Of a stretch of DNA of 35,373 bases, positions 18,183 through 27,061 are shown piece by piece (position 1 is the first letter of the stretch; every line of letters starts with the position of its first letter). A program made the translations under genes and the position numbers. The stretch covers positions 1 through 35,373 of the forward strand of contig CANEHE010000022.1 in the NCBI GenBank assembly GCA_947427285.1. The letters run 5' to 3'. Source of the stretch: an uncultured Porphyromonadaceae bacterium. Its GTDB lineage: Bacteria > Bacteroidota > Bacteroidia > Bacteroidales > Muribaculaceae. The notes under the pieces are model-generated. The model was not told the DNA's origin, did not search any database, and saw only the letters and a list, made by a program, of their open reading frames with translations.

Positions 18183-18276
18183 CGCGGCGCAGCCGCGACC
18201 GTCTGAGAGGTAGGTGGCCGGCCCCAACAATATCTCTGTTGTGGCCCCCGACGGTCTTTCGCCTCCGGAACCCCGG
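18183..18276 (-). promoter_or_regulatory. Structured leader candidate in the rpsK-rpsD spacer
   Basis: Within the 210-nt spacer (18128-18337) three helices can be read. A long-range 7-bp stem (18197-18203 with 18250-18256, GACCGTC/GACGGTC) encloses a 10-bp hairpin with one mismatch (18220-18229 with 18237-18246, 7-nt loop). A 6-bp hairpin CGCGGC/GCCGCG sits at 18183-18197, sharing base 18197 with the long stem. A small CCGG/CCGG hairpin lies at 18265-18276. No T-run follows the stems, so it is not a simple terminator. The position directly before rpsD suggests an S4-binding autoregulatory leader; this is inference. Confidence 0.55.
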
Positions 18277-18337
18277 CTTCACGGTTTCCCGCTTTTGATT
18301 TTCCGACACTTGTTACTTCATCAGATTTGCTTGTGGA

Positions 18338-18727
18338 TTATACTCTTCTGCGTTTCGGAGGACGGCAACCGTTATGCGGCAGCGGAGTCACATCGATAAT
18401 TTCGCAGACATCGATGCCGGCACCTGCCACTGTGCGGATCGCTGATTCGCGTCCATTGCCCGGGCCCTTCACATAAGCTTTCACTTTGCGCAAACCCAGA
18501 TCGTAAGCCACTTTCGCGCAGTCCTGTGCTGCCATCTGTGCAGCATAAGGAGTGTTCTTCTTTGAGCCACGGAAGCCCATCTTGCCTGCCGACGACCATG
18601 AGATAACCTGACCTTCGCTGTTGGCCAAGCAAACGATAATGTTGTTGAAAGAGGAGTGTACGTGAAGCTGTCCCATTGCGTCCACCTTGACGTTTCTCTT
18701 CTTTGCTGCGACTGTCTTCTTTGCCAT
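18338..18727 (-). CDS. rpsK: 30S ribosomal protein S11 (uS11)
   Basis: 129 residues. Conserved core features are [45 protein letters not shown] and the C-terminal [17 protein letters not shown]11 forms part of the 30S platform near the Shine-Dalgarno helix region. It starts 9 nt after rpsM. The next gene, rpsD, is separated by an unusually long structured spacer. Confidence 0.98.
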   Translation of the reverse strand: MAKKTVAAKKRNVKVDAMGQLHVHSSFNNIIVCLANSEGQVISWSSAGKMGFRGSKKNTPYAAQMAAQDCAKVAYDLGLRKVKAYVKGPGNGRESAIRTVAGAGIDVCEIIDVTPLPHNGCRPPKRRRV

Positions 18728-18736
18728 AGTCTAATC

Positions 18737-19117
18737 TTATTTTGTAGCTTTCTTCTTGTTGGCGACTGTTTTCTTACGGCCCTTGCGGGTACGTGCGTTG
18801 TTCTTTGTGCTCTGTCCACGTACGGGGAGTCCGATACGGTGACGGATGCCGCGATAGCAGCCGATATCCATCAACCGCTTGATATTGAGTTGGATTTCCG
18901 AACGAAGGTCACCTTCGACCTTGAAGTCGCTCTGAATCACCTCACGGACCGCAGCTGCCTGGTCGTCAGTCCAGTCTTTAACTTTGATGTCCTTGTCCAC
19001 GCCGGCCTTTCCGAGAATCGTATTGGCGGCACTCCGGCCGATACCGAAGATATAGGTCAAGGCAATTTCACCTCTCTTGTTTTGCGGCAAATCTACGCCG
19101 ACAATTCTTACTGCCAT
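18737..19117 (-). CDS. rpsM: 30S ribosomal protein S13 (uS13)
   Basis: 126 residues. N-terminal [20 protein letters not shown], the helix-two-turn-helix core [17 protein letters not shown], then [31 protein letters not shown] C-terminus (core [20 protein letters not shown]) ending in a Lys-rich tail. S13 sits in the 30S head and contacts the P-site tRNA and 50S. It follows rpmJ by 43 nt, the conserved order in Bacteroidetes. Confidence 0.98.
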   Translation of the reverse strand: MAVRIVGVDLPQNKRGEIALTYIFGIGRSAANTILGKAGVDKDIKVKDWTDDQAAAVREVIQSDFKVEGDLRSEIQLNIKRLMDIGCYRGIRHRIGLPVRGQSTKNNARTRKGRKKTVANKKKATK

Positions 19118-19160
19118 GTTTTCTGGTAAAAATTATGTCTGCAGGGGATGCCCCGGAGGG

Positions 19161-19277
19161 TTAACCCTGACGTTGTTTGAGTTTGGGATTCTTTTTGTTG
19201 ATTACGTACAATCTTCCTTTACGGCGCACGATTTTGCTGTCGGCGGTGCGCTTCTTGATTGATGCTCTGACTTTCAT
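19161..19277 (-). CDS. rpmJ: 50S ribosomal protein L36 (bL36)
   Basis: A 38-residue protein read directly from the sequence: ATG at 19277-19275, TAA at 19163-19161. It begins [20 protein letters not shown] and ends [10 protein letters not shown], matching the Bacteroidetes L36 pattern. No Cys is present, so the zinc ribbon ligands of the C+ form are absent. L36 is the smallest 50S protein. It sits between infA (15 nt) and rpsM (43 nt), its usual place. Confidence 0.95.
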   Translation of the reverse strand: MKVRASIKKRTADSKIVRRKGRLYVINKKNPKLKQRQG

Positions 19278-19292
19278 ATCTGGTGTCTGTTT

Positions 19293-19511
19293 TTATTTGT
19301 ATCGGAATGCGATCCGTCCCTTCGAAAGGTCATAGGGCGACATCTCGACCTTGACCTTGTCGCCAGGAAGAATCTTTATATAGTGCATGCGCATCTTGCC
19401 CGATATATGGGCCGTGATCTCATGCCCGTTTTCAAGCTCTACCTTAAACATTGCATTAGACAATGCCTCAAGTATCACTCCATCCTGCTCTATAGCGGCT
19501 TGCTTTGCCAT
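19293..19511 (-). CDS. infA: Translation initiation factor IF-1
   Basis: 72 residues, exactly the family length. A single S1-like OB fold: [40 protein letters not shown], then [22 protein letters not shown]-1 occupies the 30S A site during initiation and aids IF-2 and IF-3. It lies between map (48 nt) and rpmJ (15 nt). Confidence 0.98.
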   Translation of the reverse strand: MAKQAAIEQDGVILEALSNAMFKVELENGHEITAHISGKMRMHYIKILPGDKVKVEMSPYDLSKGRIAFRYK

Positions 19512-19559
19512 TTCTTGTCTCTATATCTGGTTTGCTTCTTATTCCTTATCACCGCACAG

Positions 19560-20372
19560 TCATCTGTCTGTCTCGATATCCGTCAATGGTCTTACGGCCC
19601 TGTCACCAAGAACATCCTCTATATATCTGAACGTAGTCAGCACTTCCGGCCTCGCTCCCGAAATGAGAAGCGTATGCTCAAAATGTGCCGAGGGCTTCCT
19701 GTCGCGGGTACGGCAGGTCCATCCGTCACGTTCTATCACAATGTTCTTGCTGCCCATGTTGATCATCGGCTCAATGCAGATGCACATACCGTCGCGAAGC
19801 AACGGTCCGATTCCCCGTCGCCCGTAGTTGGGCACTTCCGGAGATTCATGCATGTCCCTACCGATTCCATGACCGCACATCTCGCGGACCACACTGTAGC
19901 CGCGACGTTCACAGAAAGTCTGTACTGCATTGCTGATGTCACCGACTCTTTTCCCCTCCTGGGCGGCATCAATGCCATGCCCGAGAGAGGCAAGTGTGGT
20001 TTCCAGAAGCCGCTTCACTTTTTCGTCGATCTCACCGACAGGAAAAGTATAACAACTGTCACCGTTGTAGCCATCAAGCTCCACTACCAGATCAGTACCC
20101 ACTATATCACCCTCCTCAAGCACATACGGCCCAGGAAATCCATGCACCACAGTCTCATTGACTTCAATGCAAAGTGTACCGGGGAAACCCTGATAACCCA
20201 GACAGGCAGGACGTCCTCCGTTGTCGAGAATATACTCACGGGCGATGGCGTCGAGTTTCTGTGTGGTCACGCCGGGCTTGATCCAGCGTGCCACCTCACC
20301 CAACGTCCGGGATGTGAGATCCGCAGCCGCGCGCATTTTTTCCGTTTCCTCTGCTGTCTTGAGATAAATCAT
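19560..20372 (-). CDS. map: Type I methionine aminopeptidase
   Basis: 270 residues, in the normal range. It removes the initiator Met from nascent proteins in the cytosol using a dinuclear metal site. Ligands can be read: Asp94 (GTDLV), Asp105 (NGDSCYTF), the His of CGHGIGRDMHE, the Glu of CIEPM, and a Glu near ERDGWTCRTRD. Placement between secY and infA is the conserved arrangement, fitting its action on emerging chains. A 103-nt gap separates it from secY, in which I see no gene. Confidence 0.97.
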   Translation of the reverse strand: MIYLKTAEETEKMRAAADLTSRTLGEVARWIKPGVTTQKLDAIAREYILDNGGRPACLGYQGFPGTLCIEVNETVVHGFPGPYVLEEGDIVGTDLVVELDGYNGDSCYTFPVGEIDEKVKRLLETTLASLGHGIDAAQEGKRVGDISNAVQTFCERRGYSVVREMCGHGIGRDMHESPEVPNYGRRGIGPLLRDGMCICIEPMINMGSKNIVIERDGWTCRTRDRKPSAHFEHTLLISGARPEVLTTFRYIEDVLGDRAVRPLTDIETDR

Positions 20373-20475
20373 GACTTCTCCTGTATGCCGATTCGATATA
20401 AGTTGTCCTGAAGTCTGCGTGTAATCGTATTCTGTCCGATGAAAGGAGTTAGATCAATCTGTACTGTCCGGATAT

Positions 20476-21813
20476 TCAGAAAGCTGAGTTGCCTGTAGTG
20501 CGTCCCTTTATTCGACCCTCCTTCATCAGACCGTCATACTTGCGCATGAGCAGATGACCCTCGATAATACGGAGCGTATCAAGAATCACACCGACGAGAA
20601 TCAGAAGCGATGTGCCTCCAAAGAACGATGCAAAGCTACGGTTAAGTCCGCAGATATGTGCAATGGCAGGCAGAATAGCCACTATACCCAGGAATATGGA
20701 ACCTGGCAATGTGATTCTCGACATGATTGAATCCAGATATTCCACCGTCGGCTTGCCAGGCTTCACACCAGGGATAAAACCATTATTGCGTTTCATCTCC
20801 TCAGCCATCTGAGCCGGACGTACCGTGATCGCGGTATAGAAATACGTGAAAGCAACAATCATCAGGAAGTAGATGAGATTGTACCAGAACCCGTACATGT
20901 CCGTCAAAGCTCCGAAAAATCCTGTCTGAGTCGTGCTGAAACCGACAAGAGTGATGGGGATGAACATGATGGCCTGGGCAAAGATGATAGGCATCACACC
21001 GGCAGCATTCACCTTGAGAGGAATGTACTGACGTGCGCCACCATACTGCTTGTTGCCCACGATTTTCTTGGCATACTGCACAGGCACCTTACGTGTTCCC
21101 TGCACGAGAAGCACGGCACCGGCTATTACGGCCAGAAGAATCACAATCTCAAGAAGGAATATCACGAGACCGCCTCCAGCTGAATTCATCAGACGTCCTG
21201 TGAATTCCTGAATAAAGGCCTCCGGCAGACGGGCAATGATACCGATAAGGATGATAAACGATATACCGTTGCCTACTCCTTTCTGGTCAATACGCTCGCC
21301 AAGCCACATGATGAACATCGAACCGGCTGCAAGAACAATCGTCATGAATATGATTGTCAAGACACCAAGTTCGACATGACCACCGGCCGCCTGAACCTGA
21401 TATTTGAGGTTCATCAGATAAGCCGGACCCTGAAGAAGCAGAATCAGTACTGTCAGATAGCGCGTGTACTGGTTCATCTTCATCCGACCGCTCTCACCGT
21501 CACGCTGCATCTTCTGGAATGACGGGAGAACCATGCCGAGAAGCTGTATCACGATGGAAGCCGTGATATAGGGCATGATGCCGAGAGCGAAGATGGAAGC
21601 CTGCGAGAATGCACCACCCGAGAACATATCGAGCAACTGCATGAGGCCGTCGGAAGTGAAATTCTTCAGTGCCATGAGCTCATCGGGATTGATACCGGGG
21701 AGCACTACATAGCACCCGAAGCGGTAGATGATCACAAGCAGAAGGGTGACCCCTATCCGCTTGCGCAGGTCATCCACGCTCCAGATATTTTTGATTGTTT
21801 GTGTAAATCCCAT
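20476..21813 (-). CDS. secY: Preprotein translocase subunit SecY
   Basis: 445 residues with ten predicted membrane helices. Conserved features are the N-terminal FTQTIKNIWSVDDLRKRIGV, YVVLPGINPDEL, the plug-region DMFSGGAFSQASIFALGIMP, GMVLPSFQKMQRDGESGRMK, and the C-terminal LMRKYDGLMKEGRIKGR. SecY forms the membrane channel for Sec export, which the secreted proteins of this window would need to cross the inner membrane. It begins 9 nt after rplO, the conserved spc order. Confidence 0.98.
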   Translation of the reverse strand: MGFTQTIKNIWSVDDLRKRIGVTLLLVIIYRFGCYVVLPGINPDELMALKNFTSDGLMQLLDMFSGGAFSQASIFALGIMPYITASIVIQLLGMVLPSFQKMQRDGESGRMKMNQYTRYLTVLILLLQGPAYLMNLKYQVQAAGGHVELGVLTIIFMTIVLAAGSMFIMWLGERIDQKGVGNGISFIILIGIIARLPEAFIQEFTGRLMNSAGGGLVIFLLEIVILLAVIAGAVLLVQGTRKVPVQYAKKIVGNKQYGGARQYIPLKVNAAGVMPIIFAQAIMFIPITLVGFSTTQTGFFGALTDMYGFWYNLIYFLMIVAFTYFYTAITVRPAQMAEEMKRNNGFIPGVKPGKPTVEYLDSIMSRITLPGSIFLGIVAILPAIAHICGLNRSFASFFGGTSLLILVGVILDTLRIIEGHLLMRKYDGLMKEGRIKGRTTGNSAF

Positions 21814-21822
21814 TGTAACTGA

Positions 21823-22269
21823 TTATTTTTTGATGACTGTCCCTCCGGCGGCTGTGATAGCCTCCTCGGCCTTTTTGGAAAAGGCCGGAGCCTCCACCTC
21901 AAGTGCGCGTGTAAGCGCGCCGTTGCCAAGAATCTTCACGATGGCTTTCTTTGAGACGAGTCCTGCGGCACGCATGTCATCAACCGTGATTTTGGTCAGG
22001 TTTCTGGCTTCTGCCAGAGCCTCCAGAGCATCAAGATTGAGGGCCTTATATTCCACACGATTGATATTCTTGAAGCCGAATTTGGGCAGACGACGCTGCA
22101 AAGGCATCTGACCGCCTTCAAAGCCGATCTTACGCTTGTAGCCCGAACGAGACTTCGCGCCTTTGTGACCACGTGTGGATGTGCCGCCGTAGCCGGAACC
22201 CGGTCCACGGCCGATTCGTTTGTTCTTTTTATTGCTGCCTACTGCAGGCTGCATATTGTGTAGTTCCAT
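21823..22269 (-). CDS. rplO: 50S ribosomal protein L15 (uL15)
   Basis: 148 residues. The Gly/Arg-rich N-terminus (NKKNKRIGRGPGSGYGGTST and RGHKGAKSRSGYKRKIGFEG) penetrates 23S rRNA. A globular C-terminal domain ends KKAEEAITAAGGTVIKK. L15 is a late 50S assembly protein. It precedes secY by 9 nt. The 88-nt spacer before it, after rpmD, is long for this cluster, but I see no persuasive structure there. Confidence 0.98.
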   Translation of the reverse strand: MELHNMQPAVGSNKKNKRIGRGPGSGYGGTSTRGHKGAKSRSGYKRKIGFEGGQMPLQRRLPKFGFKNINRVEYKALNLDALEALAEARNLTKITVDDMRAAGLVSKKAIVKILGNGALTRALEVEAPAFSKKAEEAITAAGGTVIKK

Positions 22270-22357
22270 TGTTCTGCTGTTTTAATTTGTTAAGTGAGTC
22301 TATTCAAGCCTGCGGCCCGTATTCCCTATCATATCAGGGGAGCCGCCGACCGCCTTT

Positions 22358-22540
22358 TCAGTTCACTTCAGTCACCTCTACAAGGTGGTGGACAGCCTTT
22401 ACCATGCCGCGGATAGAGGGATTGTCCTCATGCACCACAGTATGATTCATCTTTCTGAGGCCAAGTGCATCAAGCGTGCGTTTCTGAACGGCAGGACAAT
22501 TGATGCGACTTTTTATCTGTTTGATTGCGAGTTTTGCCAT
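22358..22540 (-). CDS. rpmD: 50S ribosomal protein L30 (uL30)
   Basis: 60 residues, typical. Reads [20 protein letters not shown] then [20 protein letters not shown], the standard L30 pattern, ending [10 protein letters not shown]. It lies 11 nt after rpsE. Confidence 0.97.
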   Translation of the reverse strand: MAKLAIKQIKSRINCPAVQKRTLDALGLRKMNHTVVHEDNPSIRGMVKAVHHLVEVTEVN

Positions 22541-22551
22541 GTCTTTTCGTC

Positions 22552-23073
22552 TTATTTGCCGTTAAACACTTTTTCCACGGAAATGCCGCGGTTCTGAGCT
22601 ATCTGGGCCGGGCTGCGGAGCTCATTGAGAGCAGCAATAGTGGCTTTCACAAGGTTATGGGGATTGGATGATCCCTTTGATTTTGCAAGCACGTCGGTGA
22701 TACCGGCACTTTCAAGCACAGCACGCATAGCACCTCCAGCTTTCACTCCAGTACCCTCGGAAGCAGGTTTGAGAATGATACGTGAGCCTCCGAACTTTGC
22801 ACTCTGCTCATGAGGAATAGTACCTTTATGCACCGGAACACGGATAAGATTCTTCTTGGCTCCCTCGACGCCCTTGGCGATGGCAGCCTGAACCTCGTTG
22901 GCCTTGCCCAGACCCCAGCCGATCACACCGTCTTCATTGCCTACAACCACAATAGCGGCAAAGCTGAACGCACGACCACCCTTTGTCACCTTGGTAACAC
23001 GGTTGATGGCCACCAGACGGTCTTTCAATTCAAGATCATTCGTAGATTTTACTCTGTTGTTTCTTGTTGCCAT
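22552..23073 (-). CDS. rpsE: 30S ribosomal protein S5 (uS5)
   Basis: 173 residues. The N-terminal dsRNA-binding-like domain has [20 protein letters not shown] and [20 protein letters not shown]. The C-terminal domain has [20 protein letters not shown] and [16 protein letters not shown]5 helps control decoding accuracy and mRNA entry. It lies between rplR (8 nt) and rpmD (11 nt). Confidence 0.98.
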   Translation of the reverse strand: MATRNNRVKSTNDLELKDRLVAINRVTKVTKGGRAFSFAAIVVVGNEDGVIGWGLGKANEVQAAIAKGVEGAKKNLIRVPVHKGTIPHEQSAKFGGSRIILKPASEGTGVKAGGAMRAVLESAGITDVLAKSKGSSNPHNLVKATIAALNELRSPAQIAQNRGISVEKVFNGK

Positions 23074-23081
23074 GACTCTTT

Positions 23082-23423
23082 TTAAAATTTAAGACCGGCC
23101 TTGCGCGCTGCGTCGGCCAATGATTTTACTCTACCATGAAAAAGGTAGCCGTTGCGGTCGAATACAACTTCGCTGATTCCCTTTTCAATTGCCTTTTTGG
23201 CAATCACCTCGCCTACCTTGGCACTCTGCTCCGTCTTGTTGGAAGCCTCTATACCTTTGGAACTTGCCGCACAGAGCGTATTGCCGGCGAGATCGTCGAT
23301 TATCTGAACATAAATCCCCTTGTTGGAGCGAAACACGCTCATGCGCGGACGCTCGGCTGTGCCGGAGATTTTACCGCGGATGCGGGTTTTGATCTTATTT
23401 CTTCTTGCTATCTTGGATACCAT
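23082..23423 (-). CDS. rplR: 50S ribosomal protein L18 (uL18)
   Basis: 113 residues. Contains [40 protein letters not shown], and the C-terminal [21 protein letters not shown]18 binds 5S rRNA with L5. It lies between rplF (19 nt) and rpsE (8 nt). Confidence 0.98.
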   Translation of the reverse strand: MVSKIARRNKIKTRIRGKISGTAERPRMSVFRSNKGIYVQIIDDLAGNTLCAASSKGIEASNKTEQSAKVGEVIAKKAIEKGISEVVFDRNGYLFHGRVKSLADAARKAGLKF

Positions 23424-23442
23424 GATTTTGCTTCTGTTTTAA

Positions 23443-23997
23443 TTATTTAGCATTGGCCGACTTGCCCGACTTGCGACGGATCACCTCGCCGACAAACTTG
23501 ATGCCCTTGCCCTTGTAAGGCTCCGGTTTGCGCAAAGAGCGGATCTTGGCGCATACCTGTCCGAGAAGCTGCTTGTCTGAGCTCTCAAGAATAATCAGAG
23601 GGTTTTTGTTGCGCTCAGACTTGGCTTCAACCTTGATCTCTTTGGGAAGCTTGATAAAGATAGCGTGTGAATAACCCAGAGAAAGCTCAAGCACCTGACC
23701 GGTGGCTGTGGCACGATAGCCTACACCGACAAGTTCCATCTCTTTTTTGAAGCCCTCCGACACGCCGACCACCATGTTGTGGATAAGCGCGCGATACAGA
23801 CCATGAAGCGCGCGATGCTCACGCTCATCATCGGGCCTTGTCACCTCAATGTGGCCGTCTGCCACCTTCACCTCGATATCGGGATTGATCTCCTGGGAAA
23901 GTTCCCCTTTGGGGCCCTTCACAGTGACAACATTGTCTTTAACCTGTACGGTCACGCCGGCAGGTATCTCTATGGGTGCTTTACCTATTCTTGACAT
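23443..23997 (-). CDS. rplF: 50S ribosomal protein L6 (uL6)
   Basis: 184 residues. Begins MSRIGKAPIEIPAGVTVQVK and shows the two L6 repeats, with SLGYSHAIFIKLPKEIKVEA and the signature KPEPYKGKGIKFVGEVIRRK. L6 lies near the factor-binding site of the 50S. It lies 18 nt after rpsH. Confidence 0.98.
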   Translation of the reverse strand: MSRIGKAPIEIPAGVTVQVKDNVVTVKGPKGELSQEINPDIEVKVADGHIEVTRPDDEREHRALHGLYRALIHNMVVGVSEGFKKEMELVGVGYRATATGQVLELSLGYSHAIFIKLPKEIKVEAKSERNKNPLIILESSDKQLLGQVCAKIRSLRKPEPYKGKGIKFVGEVIRRKSGKSANAK

Positions 23998-24015
23998 AAA
24001 AAATACCTCCTTCGA

Positions 24016-24414
24016 TTAATATACGTAACACAATACCTCACCGCCGATTTTCATCTCCTTGGCCTGCTTGTTGGTCATCACGCCTCTGGATGTGGAAAGA
24101 ATGGCTATGCCGAGTCCGTTAAGAACACGGGGCATATCCTTGTATCCGGTATACTGACGGAGACCCGGACGAGACACACGGTGAAGATTCTTGATAGCGT
24201 TCACACGGTCAATAGGGTCATACTTAAGGGCAATTTTGATCACGCCCTGCGGATTCTCACCTTCCTCAAACTTATAGTTGAGGATGTAACCCTGCTCAAA
24301 CAGGATTTTTGTGATCTCCTTTTTCATGTTCGACGCCGGAACCTCCACCACACGATGTCCCGCACTGATGGCGTTCCGCAATCTGGTCAAATAGTCTGCT
24401 ATTGGATCAGTCAT
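24016..24414 (-). CDS. rpsH: 30S ribosomal protein S8 (uS8)
   Basis: 132 residues. Begins MTDPIADYLTRLRNAISAGH and ends with the S8 signature ILSTSRGVMTNKQAKEMKIG then GEVLCYVY. S8 binds the 16S central domain and in E. coli is the translational repressor of the spc operon. Here it is the first gene of a separate transcription unit: its normal upstream neighbour rpsN lies 9 kb away, and a promoter with a roughly 100-nt leader precedes it. The protein itself looks intact. Confidence 0.98.
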   Translation of the reverse strand: MTDPIADYLTRLRNAISAGHRVVEVPASNMKKEITKILFEQGYILNYKFEEGENPQGVIKIALKYDPIDRVNAIKNLHRVSRPGLRQYTGYKDMPRVLNGLGIAILSTSRGVMTNKQAKEMKIGGEVLCYVY

Positions 24415-24434
24415 TGTTTTGATGTTTAAATTGA

Positions 24435-24449
24435 TTCAGAGACTCTGAA
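24435..24449 (-). promoter_or_regulatory. Hairpin in the rpsH 5' leader
   Basis: A perfect 6-bp stem TTCAGA/TCTGAA with a GAC or GTC loop, about 20 nt before the rpsH ATG. It is too short and lacks a T-run, so it is not a terminator. It could be part of an S8-binding or translation-control element in the rpsH leader. Confidence 0.4.
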
Positions 24450-24526
24450 CAATATTTAATACTCTCGATATGTCATATCCCGACCGGATAAAGTCTTTCA
24501 CAGCTTCTTCCAGCCAAAAATACGCG

Positions 24527-24557
24527 CAAAGTTAGCAATTTCAAGCCGTCCGGCAAT
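24527..24557 (-). promoter_or_regulatory. rpsH promoter (start of the downstream half of the spc operon)
   Basis: On the minus strand ATTG (24554-24557), a 19-nt spacer and TAACTTTG (24527-24534), an exact TAnnTTTG. Transcription would start near 24520, about 100 nt before rpsH. It lies downstream of the terminator at 24640-24667. Confidence 0.75.
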
Positions 24558-24639
24558 GAACCTCCCCTAAGCAATATATATATTTAACAAAATTTAACTT
24601 CATTTTACAGCAAAAAATTCAAACTTCCAACATAAAACA

Positions 24640-24667
24640 ACGCCCGCAATCTATCGACTGCGGGCGT
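24640..24667 (-). terminator. Terminator of the 666-aa secreted protein gene
   Basis: Perfect 9-bp stem ACGCCCGCA (24640-24648) with TGCGGGCGT (24659-24667), a 10-nt loop, followed on the minus strand by TGTTTTATG. It lies 24 nt after the stop and separates the insert from the rpsH promoter. Confidence 0.85.
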
Positions 24668-24691
24668 ATACGTATATCTGAATTAAGAATT

Positions 24692-26692
24692 TCAGCGAAC
24701 GACTGTCTTACGGGCAGAACCGTTCTTGTCCACCATAATGTATACACCAGGAGCTGTGGCGTTGTCTACCTTGACCCCCTGAAGAGTATAGACCGCTACA
24801 GGAACTTCCGATCCCTCGGTAGAGATAGACTCAACCGATGACTGCGGGATGACATAGTTGAGTTTGAATTCCTCGTTGAAGCGACGGTTGCCTTCCTCGC
24901 CCAACAGGAATACACGGCGTGCAAAGATTAAATCGTAATTGCCACCGTCCTTGACAGCGGGATCAAATTTCACCTGCATCGTATTGGGTGCGAGACCAGC
25001 CTGGTTATGGTTGACAATTCCCTCTGAAACCACACTACCAGCGGCATTCACAACCTTGATTTCGATATTGAGCTGGTCCACTACATGGCTACGTTCAATT
25101 TTAGAGAAGTCGGGGAATGTCACATTGATAGACTCAAGAGAATTGAGCACAGAGCCAGAAACAGGATCTGCGACAGCGTTCTCCGTGACTGGATTTACAA
25201 CAGCCCCGTTTGGATCGATCACATAACGGAATTTATAAACCGGCATTTCAGGCTCCGTGTCAGATCCATATTCGTAGAATGTGCCGTGAGGGAATACGAT
25301 GGTATAGGATCCCGGGACATTCATATAAGGAAGTACATCGACTGTCACCTCCCGACCGAAGTTTGCGCCATAATCGATGCCGCATGTTCCGAACACAGCA
25401 CCGGTCTCGTCGTTGTAAACTTTAATCATATTGGCGAAATTGATGCCGGTTTTCTCACAATCGAAAGTCAGGAGGAAGGTGTTGAGAGACTTATATGTGC
25501 CCTGTTCAGGATAAATCCTGACACCACGGTTGTCATACGGGCCATTAGGATCTTCCGGATCGTATGCATTCTTTTTCAAAGTATAGTGGAGAACTATTTT
25601 GCTGCTGGTATCGCCATTCTCGCCAACAATGAAGTTGCCCTCCCCGATAGTGACTGTATATTCGCCTTCGGCGGATATAACAGGCTGGAACGTGACAGCC
25701 ACCTGATTTTTACCTATTTTATCCTTTGTAGCCAAAGCGATCCCTGTGGCAACAGTATTGCCTGATGAGTCAGTAACCTTGATGTCATTTTTAACTGCAG
25801 GCCGTGCCGTGTCAAAGTCGGGGAAAGTCACGACCAGACGATCAAGATCGCGCATTGTCGTGCCGTCGGAAGGATAGACGAAGCTATGCGTCGGATCGGG
25901 AGTATATACCTGACCCGTCTCACTGACAACATAACGGAATTTGAAAGCCCCGAGATCCTCGCTATCGGAAGAGCGATAGAATGTACCGTCGGGGAAATCC
26001 AGAGTATAGGACCCTGGGGCTGTCACCTCGCGGTCAGATCTCAATACAAACTGGTTGAGCACAGCCAGATGATCGTCGGTGAAAGTATAGTCGATACTGA
26101 ATGTTCCGCACACGACACCGGTAGCGTCATCAATCATGCGGATCATCTTGGCGGGATTGACTCCGATTGACGCATAATCGAAATTCAAGCGGAAATCTTC
26201 ACCGATTTTGGAATACACCCCCTGACGTGGACTGATATCCACACCAATGTTATTGTAAGGCTTGAAATCTCCCGGTTCGTCGCCTTTGCCGGTAACGGTA
26301 TATAGCCATTTGGTTTCCGGCAACTCTTTGTAATCCCAATCTTGAACAAATCCAGTAGGAAGTGTGATGACATACGTGCCTGGATCGCGAAGTGTGCGGT
26401 CGAGCGTGAGATGCATGACGTTCCATTGATTGTTGTCTGTATTGGCCGTGGCACTCATCAGAGTATCGGTTTCACCATATCGGGTGACTACGATCGAATA
26501 TTGATAGGGATTAGGAAAGACGCCCTTCTGATCTACGTATGTGAGCGAGATACGCTGGAGTGTGCTGACCTCACCCTGCGCTGGATCGGCAGTTACGCCA
26601 GGATTGTCAAACGGAGCAGGCGATTGGGCGACGACTGCTAACGGCAAACTCAGAGTTGCGGCAGCAAAAAGCAAAATGTTTTTGAGCTTCAT
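24692..26692 (-). CDS. Secreted multi-Ig-like protein with T9SS C-terminal sorting tail
   Basis: 666 residues. Signal peptide about 1-22 (cleavage after VVAQ). The body is a chain of beta-sandwich-like modules in the order B0-A-B-A'-B'. Module A begins near residue 143 (GVDISPRQGVYS) and A' near 390 (GVRIYPEQGTYK). Modules B and B' contain LVVTFPDF and INVTFPDF. The last about 45 residues form a T9SS type A sorting domain (VPVAVYTLQGVKV ... APGVYIMV ... TVVR), predicting export and cell-surface attachment or release. I see no enzyme motif, so a structural or binding role is likelier. It has its own terminator and a long 528-nt upstream region, and is the member of the insert nearest rpsH. Function unknown. 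Confidence 0.85.
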   Translation of the reverse strand: MKLKNILLFAAATLSLPLAVVAQSPAPFDNPGVTADPAQGEVSTLQRISLTYVDQKGVFPNPYQYSIVVTRYGETDTLMSATANTDNNQWNVMHLTLDRTLRDPGTYVITLPTGFVQDWDYKELPETKWLYTVTGKGDEPGDFKPYNNIGVDISPRQGVYSKIGEDFRLNFDYASIGVNPAKMIRMIDDATGVVCGTFSIDYTFTDDHLAVLNQFVLRSDREVTAPGSYTLDFPDGTFYRSSDSEDLGAFKFRYVVSETGQVYTPDPTHSFVYPSDGTTMRDLDRLVVTFPDFDTARPAVKNDIKVTDSSGNTVATGIALATKDKIGKNQVAVTFQPVISAEGEYTVTIGEGNFIVGENGDTSSKIVLHYTLKKNAYDPEDPNGPYDNRGVRIYPEQGTYKSLNTFLLTFDCEKTGINFANMIKVYNDETGAVFGTCGIDYGANFGREVTVDVLPYMNVPGSYTIVFPHGTFYEYGSDTEPEMPVYKFRYVIDPNGAVVNPVTENAVADPVSGSVLNSLESINVTFPDFSKIERSHVVDQLNIEIKVVNAAGSVVSEGIVNHNQAGLAPNTMQVKFDPAVKDGGNYDLIFARRVFLLGEEGNRRFNEEFKLNYVIPQSSVESISTEGSEVPVAVYTLQGVKVDNATAPGVYIMVDKNGSARKTVVR

Positions 26693-27061
26693 GAGTAAAA
26701 GTGTTTATAAAAGTGAGTTAAAAGAGTTTTTACGTTCGGCGAATCAGCCAGAATTATAAGGCTCTTCTTCTGGTCGACGACCGATCCGGATAGTTTTAGT
26801 ATCGTTCGTGGGAATACCACCTGCACCAAATATGCGGGGGGGTGGCATATCTATCATCAATCAACCTTAAGGTCGTGAAAACAGTAAGAGTAATCCATAG
26901 ATATGTAAATATCCTGTTTATCATAAGTGAAATTAAATGAGCATAAGGTCTTTATGCATAAAATACACTGAATTATCAGTACTATCATTTAAGTCTGTTG
27001 CAAATTTCATAAAAAGATTCGGTAATTAAAGAAATTTTAACGTTAATTTTTGTTAACACTG

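Noticed and set aside
19383-20411. 342-codon plus-strand ORF
   Set aside because: Lies wholly antisense to infA and map, whose families and order are certain. Composition is that of a shadow frame.
20373-20475. Open frame between secY and map on the minus strand ending in a TGA that overlaps the map ATG
   Set aside because: About 52 codons are open, but there is no ATG/GTG/TTG start, and an open frame of this size is expected by chance. It may be a remnant, but nothing supports a gene.
26836-26842. G7 run as a phase-variable switch
   Set aside because: A seven-base run in a non-coding region is not itself evidence of variation; mentioned only within the leader observation.
26938-27030. 30-codon plus-strand ORF starting MSIRSLC
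   Set aside because: No leader resemblance, no conserved features; chance ORF in AT-rich intergenic DNA.
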